The position numbers were made by a program, and so were the translations under genes. From Hevea brasiliensis (taxonomy: Eukaryota > Streptophyta > Magnoliopsida > Malpighiales > Euphorbiaceae), in assembly GCF_030052815.1 (NCBI RefSeq), contig NC_079499.1, positions 74,353,760 through 74,417,759 of the forward strand: a stretch of 64,000 nucleotides of DNA, in the 5' to 3' direction. The notes under the pieces are model-generated. The model saw nothing but the letters and a program-made list of their open reading frames with translations, was not told the DNA's origin and searched no databases. This document shows positions 47,512 to 58,068 of this stretch, in pieces (positions within the stretch are counted from its first letter, which is position 1; every line of letters begins with the position of its first letter).

Positions 47512-47850
47512 TCTGCAGTGGGCTTGACTCAAGCCCTCTATGGGTGGCCATCTTTCTGGCGTGCAGAGGCGGCGATGCTCAACAGATCGTCGCTGTGGAG
47601 TTCAACTTCGCCGCAGAGCCAGGATTCAACCCATATCACCTCACGGGTTTGCTTCGCCTCTTACCAATTGAGCTGCAAGAGGCGAAGCAAACCCGTGCCA
47701 AATCCTAGCTCTGCAGGGCGAAGGGATTGAACTCCACCAAAGCGGACAGTACCGATTTGAGTTGCATCGCCGGCCTCTAGAGGGGTACGCCGGCAAGATG
47801 GCCACCCATAGAGGGGCTTGAGCTGGGGCCCACTAAGCCGGGGTGTGACA

Positions 47851-47873
47851 GTAGACGAGTAAGGGGTGTCACA
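47851..47873 (+). repeat. E4 5' LTR tail and target duplication
   Basis: GTAGA (47851-47855) repeats 38977-38981; the remaining 18 bp run to GGGGTGTCACA and finish the E4 LTR. Confidence 0.9.
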
Positions 47874-47878
47874 TTTAG

Positions 47879-47890
47879 TAGTATCAGAGC
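47879..47890 (+). promoter_or_regulatory. primer binding site, E4 (one mismatch)
   Basis: TAGTATCAGAGC, one change (G to A at position 2) from the tRNA-Met site, five bases after the LTR end. Confidence 0.88.
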
Positions 47891-48000
47891 ACGGTTTAGG
47901 CGTTTCTGGGCCTAGATCGAGTCCATACCATGCATTGCATTTATAAGAGTCGAGCTGACACTAATGCAGATCTGTTTGTCTTTGTTATTTTGATTAGGAT

Positions 48001-48894
48001 ATGGACCCCACATCTCAGAGGGCAGTTGAGGAGGAAGTGGAGAGTCATGCTCCACCTGTAGTAGCTGAGACTGGGGGTAGGGGAGAACCTGCTCCACCAG
48101 CTCCAGCAGAGCCTGCTCAGCCTCCACAGGCCATGTTCCAGCAAATGGCAAAATTCTTCAAACAAATGGCTGGGGTAATGCCACCACCACCACCACCACC
48201 ACCTCCACAGCAGAAATCACACCTGGAAAGACTAAGAAAATTTGGAGCAGTGGATTTCTTTGGCAAGAGAGAAAATGATTCTGTTGTAGCTGAAAATTGG
48301 TTGAACATAACAGGAAGGCTTTTAAAACAACTCCACTGCACTCCATAGCAAAACCTAGAAGCTGTAATATCTCTGTTGCAAGACGATGCATATGAATGGT
48401 GGGATACGGTGTCTAGTGAAGTGCAACCAAAAGTAATAAATTGGGACTTCTTCCTCTCAAAATTCAAGAAGAAATATGTGGGTAGTGTATACCTGGAAGA
48501 GAGAAGAAGAGAGTTCATTAACCTGAGGCAGAGACAGCTGACAGTGGCTGAGTATAAAAAGAAATTTGTCAGATTGAGCCGCTACGGAAGGGAGATAGTC
48601 CCTAATGAGGCCGAAAGGTGTAAGAGATTTGAAGAGGGATTAAATGACAACATAAAGATCATGATTACTGCCTTGGGAATCACCGACTTCACCAAGTTAG
48701 CGGAAGCTGCAATAAAAGTTGAAAAGGTTAGAATAAGTGACCAGACCAGAAGAGAGAGACAGCAAAAGAGGGGCCCGGGTCAGTCTAGTTCATCTCCTGC
48801 ACCAGGAAAGAAGTTCAAAGGTCCACCTGCACAGAGTTCAGGTCAACCACAAGGTCGTGGTCACCTCGGGGCCTGTGCCATAGTTCACCCCTAG
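48001..48894 (+). pseudogene. E4 gag
   Basis: ATG at 48001, three bases after the acceptor-like AG. Visible in order: MDPTSQRAVEEEVESHAPP, a Pro/Ala-rich stretch, MFQQMAKFFKQMAG, nine consecutive prolines from a (CCA)n run (one frame is preserved), HLERLRKFGAVDFFGKREN, DAYEWWDTVSSEV, FFLSKFKKKYVG, NEAERCKRFEEGLNDNIK and VEKVRISDQTRR. It is one frame over about 297 codons except for a single in-frame TAG at 48346-48348, where A has Glu. Near 48890 a frameshift ends it before the zinc knuckle. Capsid protein of the virus-like particle. Confidence 0.9.
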
Positions 48895-49959
48895 GAGAGG
48901 TCATTCCACACCATCAGTGGGCAGCTCTCCAGGGACGGGGTTTAGGGGACCAGCCCCAACATCTTCTGCATGTCCACATTGTCTGAAATGGCATAAGGGG
49001 GAGTGTTGGAGAGTGACTGGTGCCTGCTTAAGGTGTGGGTCGACAGAGCATCAGTTGAGGAACTGTCCACGCAGAACTAGTACAGCTGCTCCAACACAAG
49101 CAGACAGACCTGCTCCTGCACCACAAAGGGGTAGGAAATTTGGAAAATCTGAGGCAGTGGGACCATCACAGAGGCCTGTATCTGAGCTAGCAGAGAGGCC
49201 TGAGGGCAGACCACCTGCCAGAGCCTATGCCATGAGAGCTCATAAGGAGCAAGATGCCCCAGACGTCATCAAGGGTACGTTCTCCCTCTACAATACATCC
49301 GTGCATGCATTGGTGGATCCAGGATCCACTCATTCATACATCTGCATCAACCTACCCATAGAAAGGGGGATACTAGTAGAGGAGAGTGACCAAGACATTC
49401 TGGTCACTAATCCGTTGGGCCATAGTGTAGTAGTGAACAAAGTGTACAAGGGTTGCCCGTTAAGGATTCAGGAGTATGAATTCTCGGCAGATCTAATTGA
49501 GTTGCCCTTCCACGAGTTTGACATGATTTTGGGAATGGACTGGTTGTCACGTCATCAGGCAATAGTTGATTGTAAATTGAAGAGAATTTCTCTAAAAACT
49601 TCTGAGGGTAATGAGATCACTGTTGTGGGGGGAAGGACAGATTTCTTGTCCAATGTCATCTTAGCCACAGTTGCAAGAAAACTGATGAGAAAAGGCTGTG
49701 AAGCCTACCTAGCACATGTGGTGGATACTAGGCAGGCTAAGCTAGATCTGTGTGACATACTCACAGTAAAAGACTTCCCAGATGTGTTCCCTGAAGAATT
49801 GCCTGGTTTGCCACCAGAAAGGGAAGTTGAATTTGCTATTGAGACGCTGCCGGGTACAGCACCAATCTCTATTGCTCCTTATAGGATGGCTCCCACAGAA
49901 TTAAAAGAACTAAAAATCCAATTACAGGAGTTACTGGATAAGGGGTTCATACGCCTAGT
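48895..49959 (+). pseudogene. E4 zinc knuckle, protease and PR-RT linker
   Basis: Open frame from 48917, shifted by one relative to gag. It has HCLKWHKGECW and the CCHC knuckle CLRCGSTEHQLRNC (about residues 30-50), a Pro/Ala linker, aspartic protease with HALVDPGSTHSYI and FDMILGMDWLSRHQAIVDC, then [20 protein letters not shown] and the linker with [19 protein letters not shown] and [16 protein letters not shown]. One nucleotide is lost around 49950 (GFIR then VCHHG instead of PSVSPWG), which shifts out of the RT frame. The open frame runs to 49993 but is out of register after the shift. Apart from this shift, protease to RT is intact. Confidence 0.9.
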
Positions 49960-51084
49960 GTGTCACCATGGGGAGCTCCAATGCTGTTTGTAAAGAAGAA
50001 AGATGGGACTTTTAGGTTATGCATCGATTACCGGCAGTTGAATAAAGTGACAGTGAAGAACAAATATCCATTGCCTAGAATTGACGATCTGTTTGATCAA
50101 TTGAAGGGAGCAGGAGTATTTTCTAAAATTGATATCAGATCAGGATATCATCAGTTGAGGGTGAAGGATGCAGATCTACCAAAGACTGCATTCAGGACCC
50201 GGTATGGGCATTATGAGTTTCTGGTGATGCCCTTTGGCCTAACAAATGCACCAGCGGCATTCATGGACCTTATGAACCGTATCTTCCATCCATACCTAGA
50301 TCAGTTCGTAGTGGTCTTTATTGATGATATTTTGGTGTATTCCAATACTAGTGAAGAACTTGATGAGCATTTGAGGATTGTTCTGCAAACCCTGAGAGAA
50401 AAAAAGTTGTATGCTAAGTTGTCCAAGTGTGACTTCTGGTTGAATGAAATTGCATTCCTTGGACACATAGTGTCAGCTGATGGGATTAGGGTGGATCCCA
50501 AGAAAATAGAAGCAGTGATGGAATGGAAGCCCCCCAGAAACAAAACTGAGGTCAGAAGCTTCTTGGGGCTAGCTGGGTATTACAGGAGATTTGTGAAGGG
50601 ATTTTCCTTAATAGCTACTCCAATGACCAAGTTGTTACATAAGAATGTCAGATTTGATTGGAATGACAAGTGTCGGACTAGTTTTGAGAAGTTAAAGGCT
50701 ATGTTGACAGAGGCACCAGTGTTAACACAGCCAGTGTCGGGAAAGGACTTTGTGGTCTACAGTGATGCCTCTCATAATGGGTTAGGGTGTGTATTGATGC
50801 AAGAGGGGAAGGTGGTCGCTTATGCTTCCAGGCAGCTAAGGTCACTTGAACAGAATTACCTTATCCATGATTTAGAACTTGCAGCAATTATCTTCGCACT
50901 GAAGATATGGAGGCATTACTTATATGGTGAAAAGTGCTACATTTACACAGACCACAAAATCTTGAAATACTTGCCAACCCAGAAGGAGCTCAACCTTAGA
51001 TAGAGGCAATGGATTGAGTTCCTGAAGGACTATGATTGTGTAATTGACTATCAACCTGGGAAGGCAAATGTAGTTGCTGATGCT
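49960..51084 (+). pseudogene. E4 reverse transcriptase and RNase H
   Basis: Open to 51003 with [65 protein letters not shown], catalytic FIDDILVYS (about residue 117), [16 protein letters not shown], RNase H with [14 protein letters not shown] and [15 protein letters not shown], and [15 protein letters not shown]. An in-frame TAG at 51001-51003 stands where A has Arg; the frame then continues through [15 protein letters not shown] and [14 protein letters not shown] into integrase. Catalytic residues are all present, so this copy was lost to few mutations and looks young compared with B. Confidence 0.93.
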
Positions 51085-52338
51085 TTGAGCAGAAAATCCA
51101 TCACAGCTTTGAGATCATTGAATGCCCATATTTTGGCTGAGTTACAAGTGAGGCCAAACCTGCTACAGCAAATTTTAGATGGGCAGAAGGTAGATGAGAA
51201 GCTAAAGGCTATTATGAGAAAAATCCTAGAAGGGAAAGAAACTGACTATGAAGTGAAAACAGATGGGTGTTTATACTACAAAGGAAGACTGTGTGTACTA
51301 GATGATGGGGAATTGAAGGCCAGTATTCTAAAAGAAGCACACACCAGTGTATATGCTATGCACTCAGGAAGTACAAAAATATATCATGATCTGAAGCTTC
51401 AGTATTGGTGGCCTGGTATGAAGAAGGACATAGCTGACTATGTGACTAAATGCTTGACATGTCAGCAAGTTAAGGTAGAACATCAAGTTCCATCGGGTTT
51501 GCTACAGCCTGTACGCATACCTGAATGGAAATGGGATCGGGTCACCATGGATTTTGTAAGTGGTCTACCTCTCACCCAAAAGAAGCATGATGCAGTATGG
51601 GTGATAGTAGATAGATTGACGAAGTCAGCACACTTTCAGCCAGTTAGGACTGACTACTCACTGGAGAAGTTAGCAGAATTGTACGTCAGTGAGATAGTTA
51701 GACTGCATGGAATTCCACTTTCCATCATATCTGATCGAGACCCAAGGTTTACATCGAGATTCTGGAAGAAGTTGCATGGATCCTTGGATACACAACTCTG
51801 CTTCAGCACAGCTTTCCATCGTCAGACGGATGGGCAATCAGAAAGAGTAATCCAGGTAAACAATTGAAACCAATTGAATTAATACAAATATTGAACTAAA
51901 ATGATAATAATGACATGAAATATATATCAGGTCCTTAAGGATATGCTGAGAATTTGTGTCATTGAGTTTGAGGGAAGTTGGGATAGATGTCTTCCACTGG
52001 CAGAATTTGCATACAATAATAGCTACCAAGCTAGCATCCAAATGGCCCCATATGAAACATTGTATGGGAGAAAATGTAGAACTCCAGTGTGCTGGACTGA
52101 ATTGGGTGAAGACAAACTAGTAGGGCCAGACCTGGTGAAACAGACTGAGGAGAAAGTAAAACTAATCAAAGCCAATCTGAAGGTTGCCTCAGATAGACAG
52201 AAATCTTATACCGACCTGAAGAGAAAAGAAATAGAATATGCAGTTGGCGACAAAGTGTTCCTCAAGGTGTCACCATGGAAGAAGGTACTGAGGTTTCGAA
52301 GAAAAGGTAAGTTGAGCCCTAGGTTTATTGGCCCATAT
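51085..52338 (+). pseudogene. E4 integrase, truncated by LTR insertion
   Basis: Frame from 51085: [33 protein letters not shown] (zinc-binding end), WKWDRVTMDFVSGLP (first catalytic Asp), VDRLTKSAHFQP, IISDRDPRFTSRFW (second Asp) and DGQSERVIQ (Glu), with 35 residues between the second Asp and Glu. A 75-bp GT-AG insertion follows at 51856. The same frame resumes with [52 protein letters not shown] and SPRFIGPY, where it is cut at 52339 by an LTR. Chromodomain and 3' LTR of E4 are not seen. Unspliced, the insertion gives a stop (51865-51867) right after the catalytic Glu. Confidence 0.9.
51856..51930 (+). other. candidate intron in E4 integrase (75 bp, GT-AG)
   Basis: Begins CAG|GTAAAC and ends ATATATCAG|GT, AT-rich, phase 0 between the codons of VIQ and VLKDML. 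Elements A and B lack it at the same codon. CAGGT occurs at both ends (51853-51857, 51928-51932), which fits either an inserted sequence with a 5-bp duplication or ordinary exon-intron consensus. Length is divisible by three but there is an in-frame TGA, so splicing would be needed for a full integrase. Confidence 0.6.
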
Positions 52339-54893
52339 TGTCACACCTTGCCCCTCTGTAAGGCATAACATGATCCCATAGAATACCTAATGAACTACCG
52401 AACTTCACCTACCGATAACTCATTAAGTACCCTACAAGGGATTTTAAAACAATTTTCTTATTTTTAATAAGTGGTGAGCATTTCTAATAAGTATTTTAAA
52501 CATGTAATTAAGTTGAAAGCTAGTTGGAAATTTTAGCCCATTTTATTTTTCCACAAATTTTATAAAAATTTTGACAGAGTTCCCTCTGTATTTTGAGAAA
52601 ACAGTTCTTCAAATACCTATAAAAAGCACTTCTAAAAATTTTCTCAACAACTGCTTCAATTTCAAACTCTATCTCAAACAATTTCTCAACACATTTATCA
52701 ACTTTCAATTTCAAATCCCGTATCCAATGATCATCGAAATACTAACAATCCATTTCATTCAAATTAAATAAAATAGTTCCATTCATATTTCATTAGAAAC
52801 AAAACAATTTAAATAGATCATTACAAAATTTACATTAAGAGAATTTCAAACTACAATATATATATTACAACTTTATACAAATTTTATACAACTGCTCAAG
52901 ACCCATTTTTACATGTCCATACATTTATGTGTAATATATACATCAAAAGAAATATTTACAATTAGGGTATAAATTATACCCGAAGATTTTAGGCTGAATG
53001 ATCCTCAATCTTTAGTAGCTCAGTCTGCTGCTCCTCTCGTCTCTGTATCTGCGACAGCAATAAAAGCTATCGCTGAGTACTAGGACTCAGTGGTGCACAA
53101 CATACTAAAATAATCTTTATGCAAAAATAAAATCATATTTATTCAAAAATTTGACTAAACATGAGCATTAAACACAAAACATGAATTATGAGATTTTAAT
53201 GCAAACCACGTTCATTTCGAAGTATCAAAACACATTTCATAAAACCCACAGTTAAATCATGCCATTCGAAACAAATAGAATCTCAATAGCCAGAGGCTAA
53301 AGAGAAATAACATCACAAGGCTAGCTAGCTCAAATATATGGATATCCATTCACATCCTCTTCTACTGGCACACCTCAACACTTCTCCAGAGAAGGAATCA
53401 AAATTCGAAACTAATTACCCCCACTAGTCGTGCTAGTGAGATGTTCAAATATATGGTCATGACACTGTGATTTCAAAACTTATCTTAACAATTTGCTAAA
53501 CATTGTCATTTCAAATATACACAATAACTTTCACAATTTAAATCAAAACTTCATAAATAGGGTCACAATAAACTTTCAACAATTCAAAGCAAAAGTAAAA
53601 TGCATATTTCATTCACTTTATCAATGAATTTTAAAGCATAGTGATGTTGTGCACAAACCTCAAGTGAGTCGCCTCTTGGCCTTGACTCGGTTCCACGGGT
53701 TCTTTCCCGGTATTCTTTTCAACTGAAACACACAATTTTACAGTGTTTCAGTACCATAACTTAGCATAAATCACAAAATAAATTTAACTTCACTTTTACC
53801 TAGGCCTAACGTGCTAAACTCGACGTTCTTGAAATTTTGTGTTTCGGGGTTACTATTCATTACACTATTCAAGTCAAATTGTTGACTTTCTAAGGCTTAA
53901 TAAGTATGGAAATTCCAACTTCACCCACATACCACATTTTGGTTACTAATTTTGTTGGTTTTGGTTGTTTATTCAAATTCTAGGTCTTTTAAGCAAAATT
54001 GAAAATTTTCTGTTTTGGTGTCTTAGGTTGCACTGTTCCATTGGTCATTTTACTATTGGAATTTGTCAAAACTTTCTTCATAGAAAATGTTCCCTATTGT
54101 CTTAAGTTTATTTTCCTTTTTGAATCACTCCAATTGGAGTTTTTTAGCCCAAGTTATGTCCAAAATACGATTACTGTTCATGCTGCAGATTTTAGTTCTA
54201 GCAGATTTATTGATACAACTTCGTTCAGCAATTTGATCAAGTTAAGTCCATAATTTAGTCTAATTTCCTTCATATGAAATGTTCTACTATGTCTTAGGTT
54301 TCCATCGGTTCAAGAATTGCCTAAATCGGAGTTTTCTAGAGAGAGTTATAGCCATTGGAACTTTACTGTTCAAATGGAAATCTGCAGTTTTGCAAGTTCA
54401 GTAACTCAACTTTGCTCAATCATTTGATTAGGTTAATGGCATAATTTGGGTTGGTGTTCTTCATGAAAGTTTTAGATCTATATCTTATCTAATTACTGGT
54501 AAAATTTCAGGTCATTTTGAGCTTCCTAGCTCGAGTTATGACCAAATGAATAATTACTGTTCATTTAGTCAGTTTGTGCAGTGGCAGCCTGCTCTCATTT
54601 CACTTTGGTCAATTGGTTCACTAAGTTTTGGTCAGTTTTTGGACATGGTTCCTAAATGAAAATTGTGCCATTTTATGTCTATTTTCATCCCCAATTGGTG
54701 GCATATCAATTGGACTTGTAAAATTTCCGTTTTGGTCCTTCAAAGTTGACTTGGTCATGTTGCTTCAACCTACGAATTTGAATTTCATTCTAATAATTCC
54801 CACACATCTCCTTTAGTCATTATTGACCATTTTTCACTTCACAATAGGTCAAATTCATTATTTATGCATTTCTCCAAAATTTGCCTCAAAACC
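52339..54893 (-). repeat. family 1-type LTR, left part (interrupted by E5)
   Basis: Begins TGTCACACCTTGCCCC in E4 integrase after CATAT (52334-52338). It parallels 2963-5320 and 6642-9005 and stops inside the CAAAACCCTAGG-type stretch, exactly where E5 begins (54894). The rest should lie right of the E5 3' end, outside the window. Hairpin module at 53051-53090. Whether it is a solo LTR or the 3' LTR of a longer minus element cannot be told. No gene inside. Confidence 0.88.
53051..53090 (-). other. conserved LTR hairpin pair
   Basis: GCGACAGC (53051-53058) pairs with GCTATCGC (53066-53073, one G-U pair in minus RNA), and CTGAGT (53073-53078) with ACTCAG (53085-53090). Confidence 0.58.
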
Positions 54894-57201
54894 TGTAACA
54901 CCCCTATGTTCGATAGTGCGTTCTACTGTTCCGGTGACCAGTGTTGTCCGGACAGCTAGGATGCCTAGAACTACACTTTGATATGAGGGAGGAGACATAA
55001 AATAATGAAATACAAGAAAAGAAAATACAAGAAAAACAAAGGAAAAATAATAGCAAAGAAAGGTAACCAAGTTAAGCGAGCCGAGAACCCTAGCGATGGG
55101 TGACCGCACCGGGAAGTCACGGCGTGGACCGTTGACTAGCTCGGATCATGGGAACCCTGGAAAATATTTTTAGGACTTAAAGAGACATCAATTGCAGTAT
55201 AAATATCATTAGAAATATCAAAGAAAAATTAAATAATTAGTACAAGAAAAAGTGAGAAATCGAAAAACAGATAAAACCTGGTGTTACAGAAAAATCGGGA
55301 ATACAACCCGAACAGGGGCATTATGGTCAATCGACATCCCGAATTGTCTTTTGACCTAAATGTCCATTAAAAATAAATAATATTACACTTGGAAAATATA
55401 ATGAAAAATTAATTTGGTGGTACCTAAAGTAAATAGCAAAAATTATGGGTTTAATGTGGAATAAATAAAAGTTAAACATATAATATGATTAATTTGTGTA
55501 AGTGGACCACTAAGGAATAAACTAAACACTAAATGGGCAGGTGTACACCTATTACACAATCTGCAATTTCATTTTTCTCCAACTCCTCCATCCATGCCGA
55601 AATGAAGAAATGGGAAACCTCCATTGCCGTGTTGCATAAAGCTTCATCCACTCCTTCATTTTACCTCTAAACACCTAGGTAGCTTCATTAAAAATTATCC
55701 CCACTTCACAAGGAAGAAGTAGATACCAATATTAAGAAGTTTTAGTGAAGATTAAGCAAGTCCCAACAATAGGTAAGTTTGAGTTTTTGAATATTTCTTT
55801 GTTAAAGTTTGAAAACATGTTATGGGTGTTTGCTTTGTGAAGAAATTTTTAAGTTTTGAGGAGTTATTGATATATCCAGTTTGGACAGCCATGGAGTTGT
55901 ATATTTGATGATTTATTCTTATATATATTTGATGGGAAATTATGTTGAGTAGGGTGATTAATGTCCTAGTAAGTTATTTCCATGTATATGTGGTGATTGT
56001 GCAATTGGGATTGAAGTTGACGAAATTATGGACACTTTGGCAATGTGAAGCATTTCGGCAGCCTTGAGGCTTCTTGATGAGTGTTTAAATTCATGAAGAT
56101 ATTGGGTAAGTTGTGACATTGAGGATTGATAAATATGTATGTAAATTGGTTGTGGAAATTGTATGTAACAATTAGGAGTATTTATGTGTATTTATGGTTG
56201 TATTTGGACTTTGTGAATTAGAGTTTCATTTGGTGTATTGAAGATATTTGTATTCTGCCCAAAGTGACTTTAAAGTGAAGTGATATATGGTTTTGGTAAT
56301 GTACCAAAACAGAATTGGTAAGAGAAGTGGACTTGTAGCAAGGTAAATGTGTAATGGATAGATGTATAAGCAATGTAATTAAGGACCATATGCATTTCAG
56401 CCTATAACTCTAAATATGTAACTCCAATTGGTATGAGACCAATTGGAGGTGAAACTAGGCACAAAATGTGCCAACTTTCATGAAGGAAACATACCAAAAT
56501 TCTGCTTGCAAGGTAGCTTAAAAAATGACCAAATCCGGATTAAGTGCAAGTGAGGCCTGAAAATTGACCAATTGGGCAGCAGTTAGTGTTTAGGCCATAA
56601 CTCACTCAAAACAGGTCCAATTGACCTGAAATTTTAACCATGAATAGTTAAGACCCATATCTACAAGTCTTATGAAGACACCAAAGCCCAGAAATGACCA
56701 TAAGCAAGTCAAACAGCTTGCAAAATTTCGGGTCCAAAAACTGGCCGAACAAAAGTTGACCAAAATTGACCTAAAATGACCAAATTTGATGCCATTTGAC
56801 CAGCAATAGTAAAATAACCATAACTTGGTCTACATAACTCAGAATGACCTAAAATTTTGCCCCGCATTCCGTAAGACATATATCTACAAGTTTGTAGTTT
56901 TGACCGAAACCTGAAAACTGAGGGAACTAGGTCGTCCGTCTAGGTCAAACTAGTATCCCGGAATCCAACAAGTTGCAATAAAATGCACTAAACAAGGAAA
57001 TGAAATTGGTAATATGTACCAACCCTAAAAGACTATCGAATGCGACATATTAGTAACACTAAAACCTAATTTACCTAGAATGCATCGAGGGTCGATATAT
57101 TAGGTGATTAAGCAAATAATAGCTTTCAGTGAATTACTTATCAAACATTATCGATAGAGACAGTTTAATTTAGTACTGAAACACTTCAAATTGTGTTTCT
57201 C
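54894..57201 (+). repeat. 5' LTR of family 1 element E5, left part
   Basis: TGTAACACCCCTATGTTCG start; parallels the E3 LTR from 31571 to about 33870. It has the donor-like ATAG|GTAAGTTT (55773, 879 bp in), a full match to the plant 5' splice consensus. The sequence is cut after TTCTC (57197-57201) by a family 2 LTR. No gene inside. Confidence 0.9.
55768..55780 (+). promoter_or_regulatory. splice-donor-like site (ATAG|GTAAGT)
   Basis: AATAG|GTAAGTTT, intron side from 55773, 879 bp into the LTR. Best consensus match among plus-strand copies; the likely partner acceptor is TTGTTCAG ending at 61731. Confidence 0.5.
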
Positions 57202-58056
57202 TGTAACACCCTCCCGGTAGCAACTCCGTACATTCTACTGTTCCGGTGACCGGTGTCGGTTCGGACAGTTAGAACGTCCGGAAAAATATTTAAACTAAAG
57301 TCAGGGACCATAATTAACTCAAATATTAATAAGAAAAATTTAGTAAAAATTTTAGAAATAAAATACAACCAAGTCAAATGAGACGGTGCCCAAGCGATGG
57401 GTAACCGAAGGGAAGTTGCGGTTCTCGCAACGAGGAGCCCTAGACCCGGAAAAAAATTCATAAAATAATTTTTGGGACTCCAGAGAAGGGTCATTGAGGT
57501 TCCTATGGCATTAGAATGCCAAGAAAATATTTAAAAAATTTTTTCAATCAGATACCTAATTTTGACCCGTTAAGCCAAACGGAGGGCATTTTGGTCATTT
57601 CGCCTTCAGAGACGATTTTTGGCCGACTTGTCCAGTTGAGTAAATAATTATTATGGTCTAAAATATGAATAAACATTACTAGAAATTAAATTGAAATTGA
57701 GTAGTGAAGAAAAGAAAAGGAAAATCAAAGAAAAGCTCATTTATGACATCTTGATGATGTCATTTATAAATTATGACCAATCACAATTAAGCCATCATTT
57801 GACTAACTAATAAAGAGACTAAATGAAGACCAAATAACCAAAAATTACAGCAGCCATTCTTTTTCTTCTTCACCAAAACGTGACTTCTCCCCATCTCCCT
57901 CCATTGATGCACTCACCCAAGCTCCAAAACCTAGCCAATTACACTATAAAACCCCTATATGCCTTCATAAAACTTGGTCCTCACACCTAGAGCAAGCTTT
58001 GGACAGAAAAAAGAAAGGAATAAAGTGAAGTTTTGAAGTCTTAGAAGTGGCTCCAT

Positions 58057-58068
58057 TCAAGGTTAGTG
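58057..58068 (+). promoter_or_regulatory. splice-donor-like site (CAAG|GTTAGT)
   Basis: TCAAG|GTTAGTG, intron side from 58062, 860 bp into the nested LTR. Confidence 0.42.

Larger units (their letters stand above)
47284..47850. repeat. GC-rich foldback cassette (A forward, B inverted, C forward)
   Basis: Three copies of a unit of about 170-200 bp: A (47289-47489), B inverted (47512-47677) and C (47678-47850). A and C are almost identical over their last 145 bp and both end CCGGGGTGTGACA. A and B are joined by a perfect 22-bp palindrome (47490-47511) centred on AAAAAAGGCGCCTTTTTT. B is more diverged. The unit has a tRNA-like head in A. The cassette lies inside the GTAGA target duplication that bounds the gag-only derivative, and host LTR resumes at 47851. 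Frames within it are shadows. It is markedly more GC-rich than the surrounding LTRs. Confidence 0.85.

Noticed and set aside
47284..47850. A Cassandra-type element with 5S rRNA promoter
   Set aside because: I looked for 5S rRNA internal-promoter blocks in the cassette and saw none; the boxes present are of tRNA type.
48181..48211. A poly-proline functional domain
   Set aside because: It is a CCA microsatellite in gag that varies between A and E4; no more than a length-variable linker.
47001..52368. Two tandem elements sharing the LTR at 43840-47283 as both 3' and 5' LTR
   Set aside because: GTAGA at 38981 and 47851 and the resumption of the E4 LTR tail show a nested insertion; E4's own 5' LTR starts at 35823.
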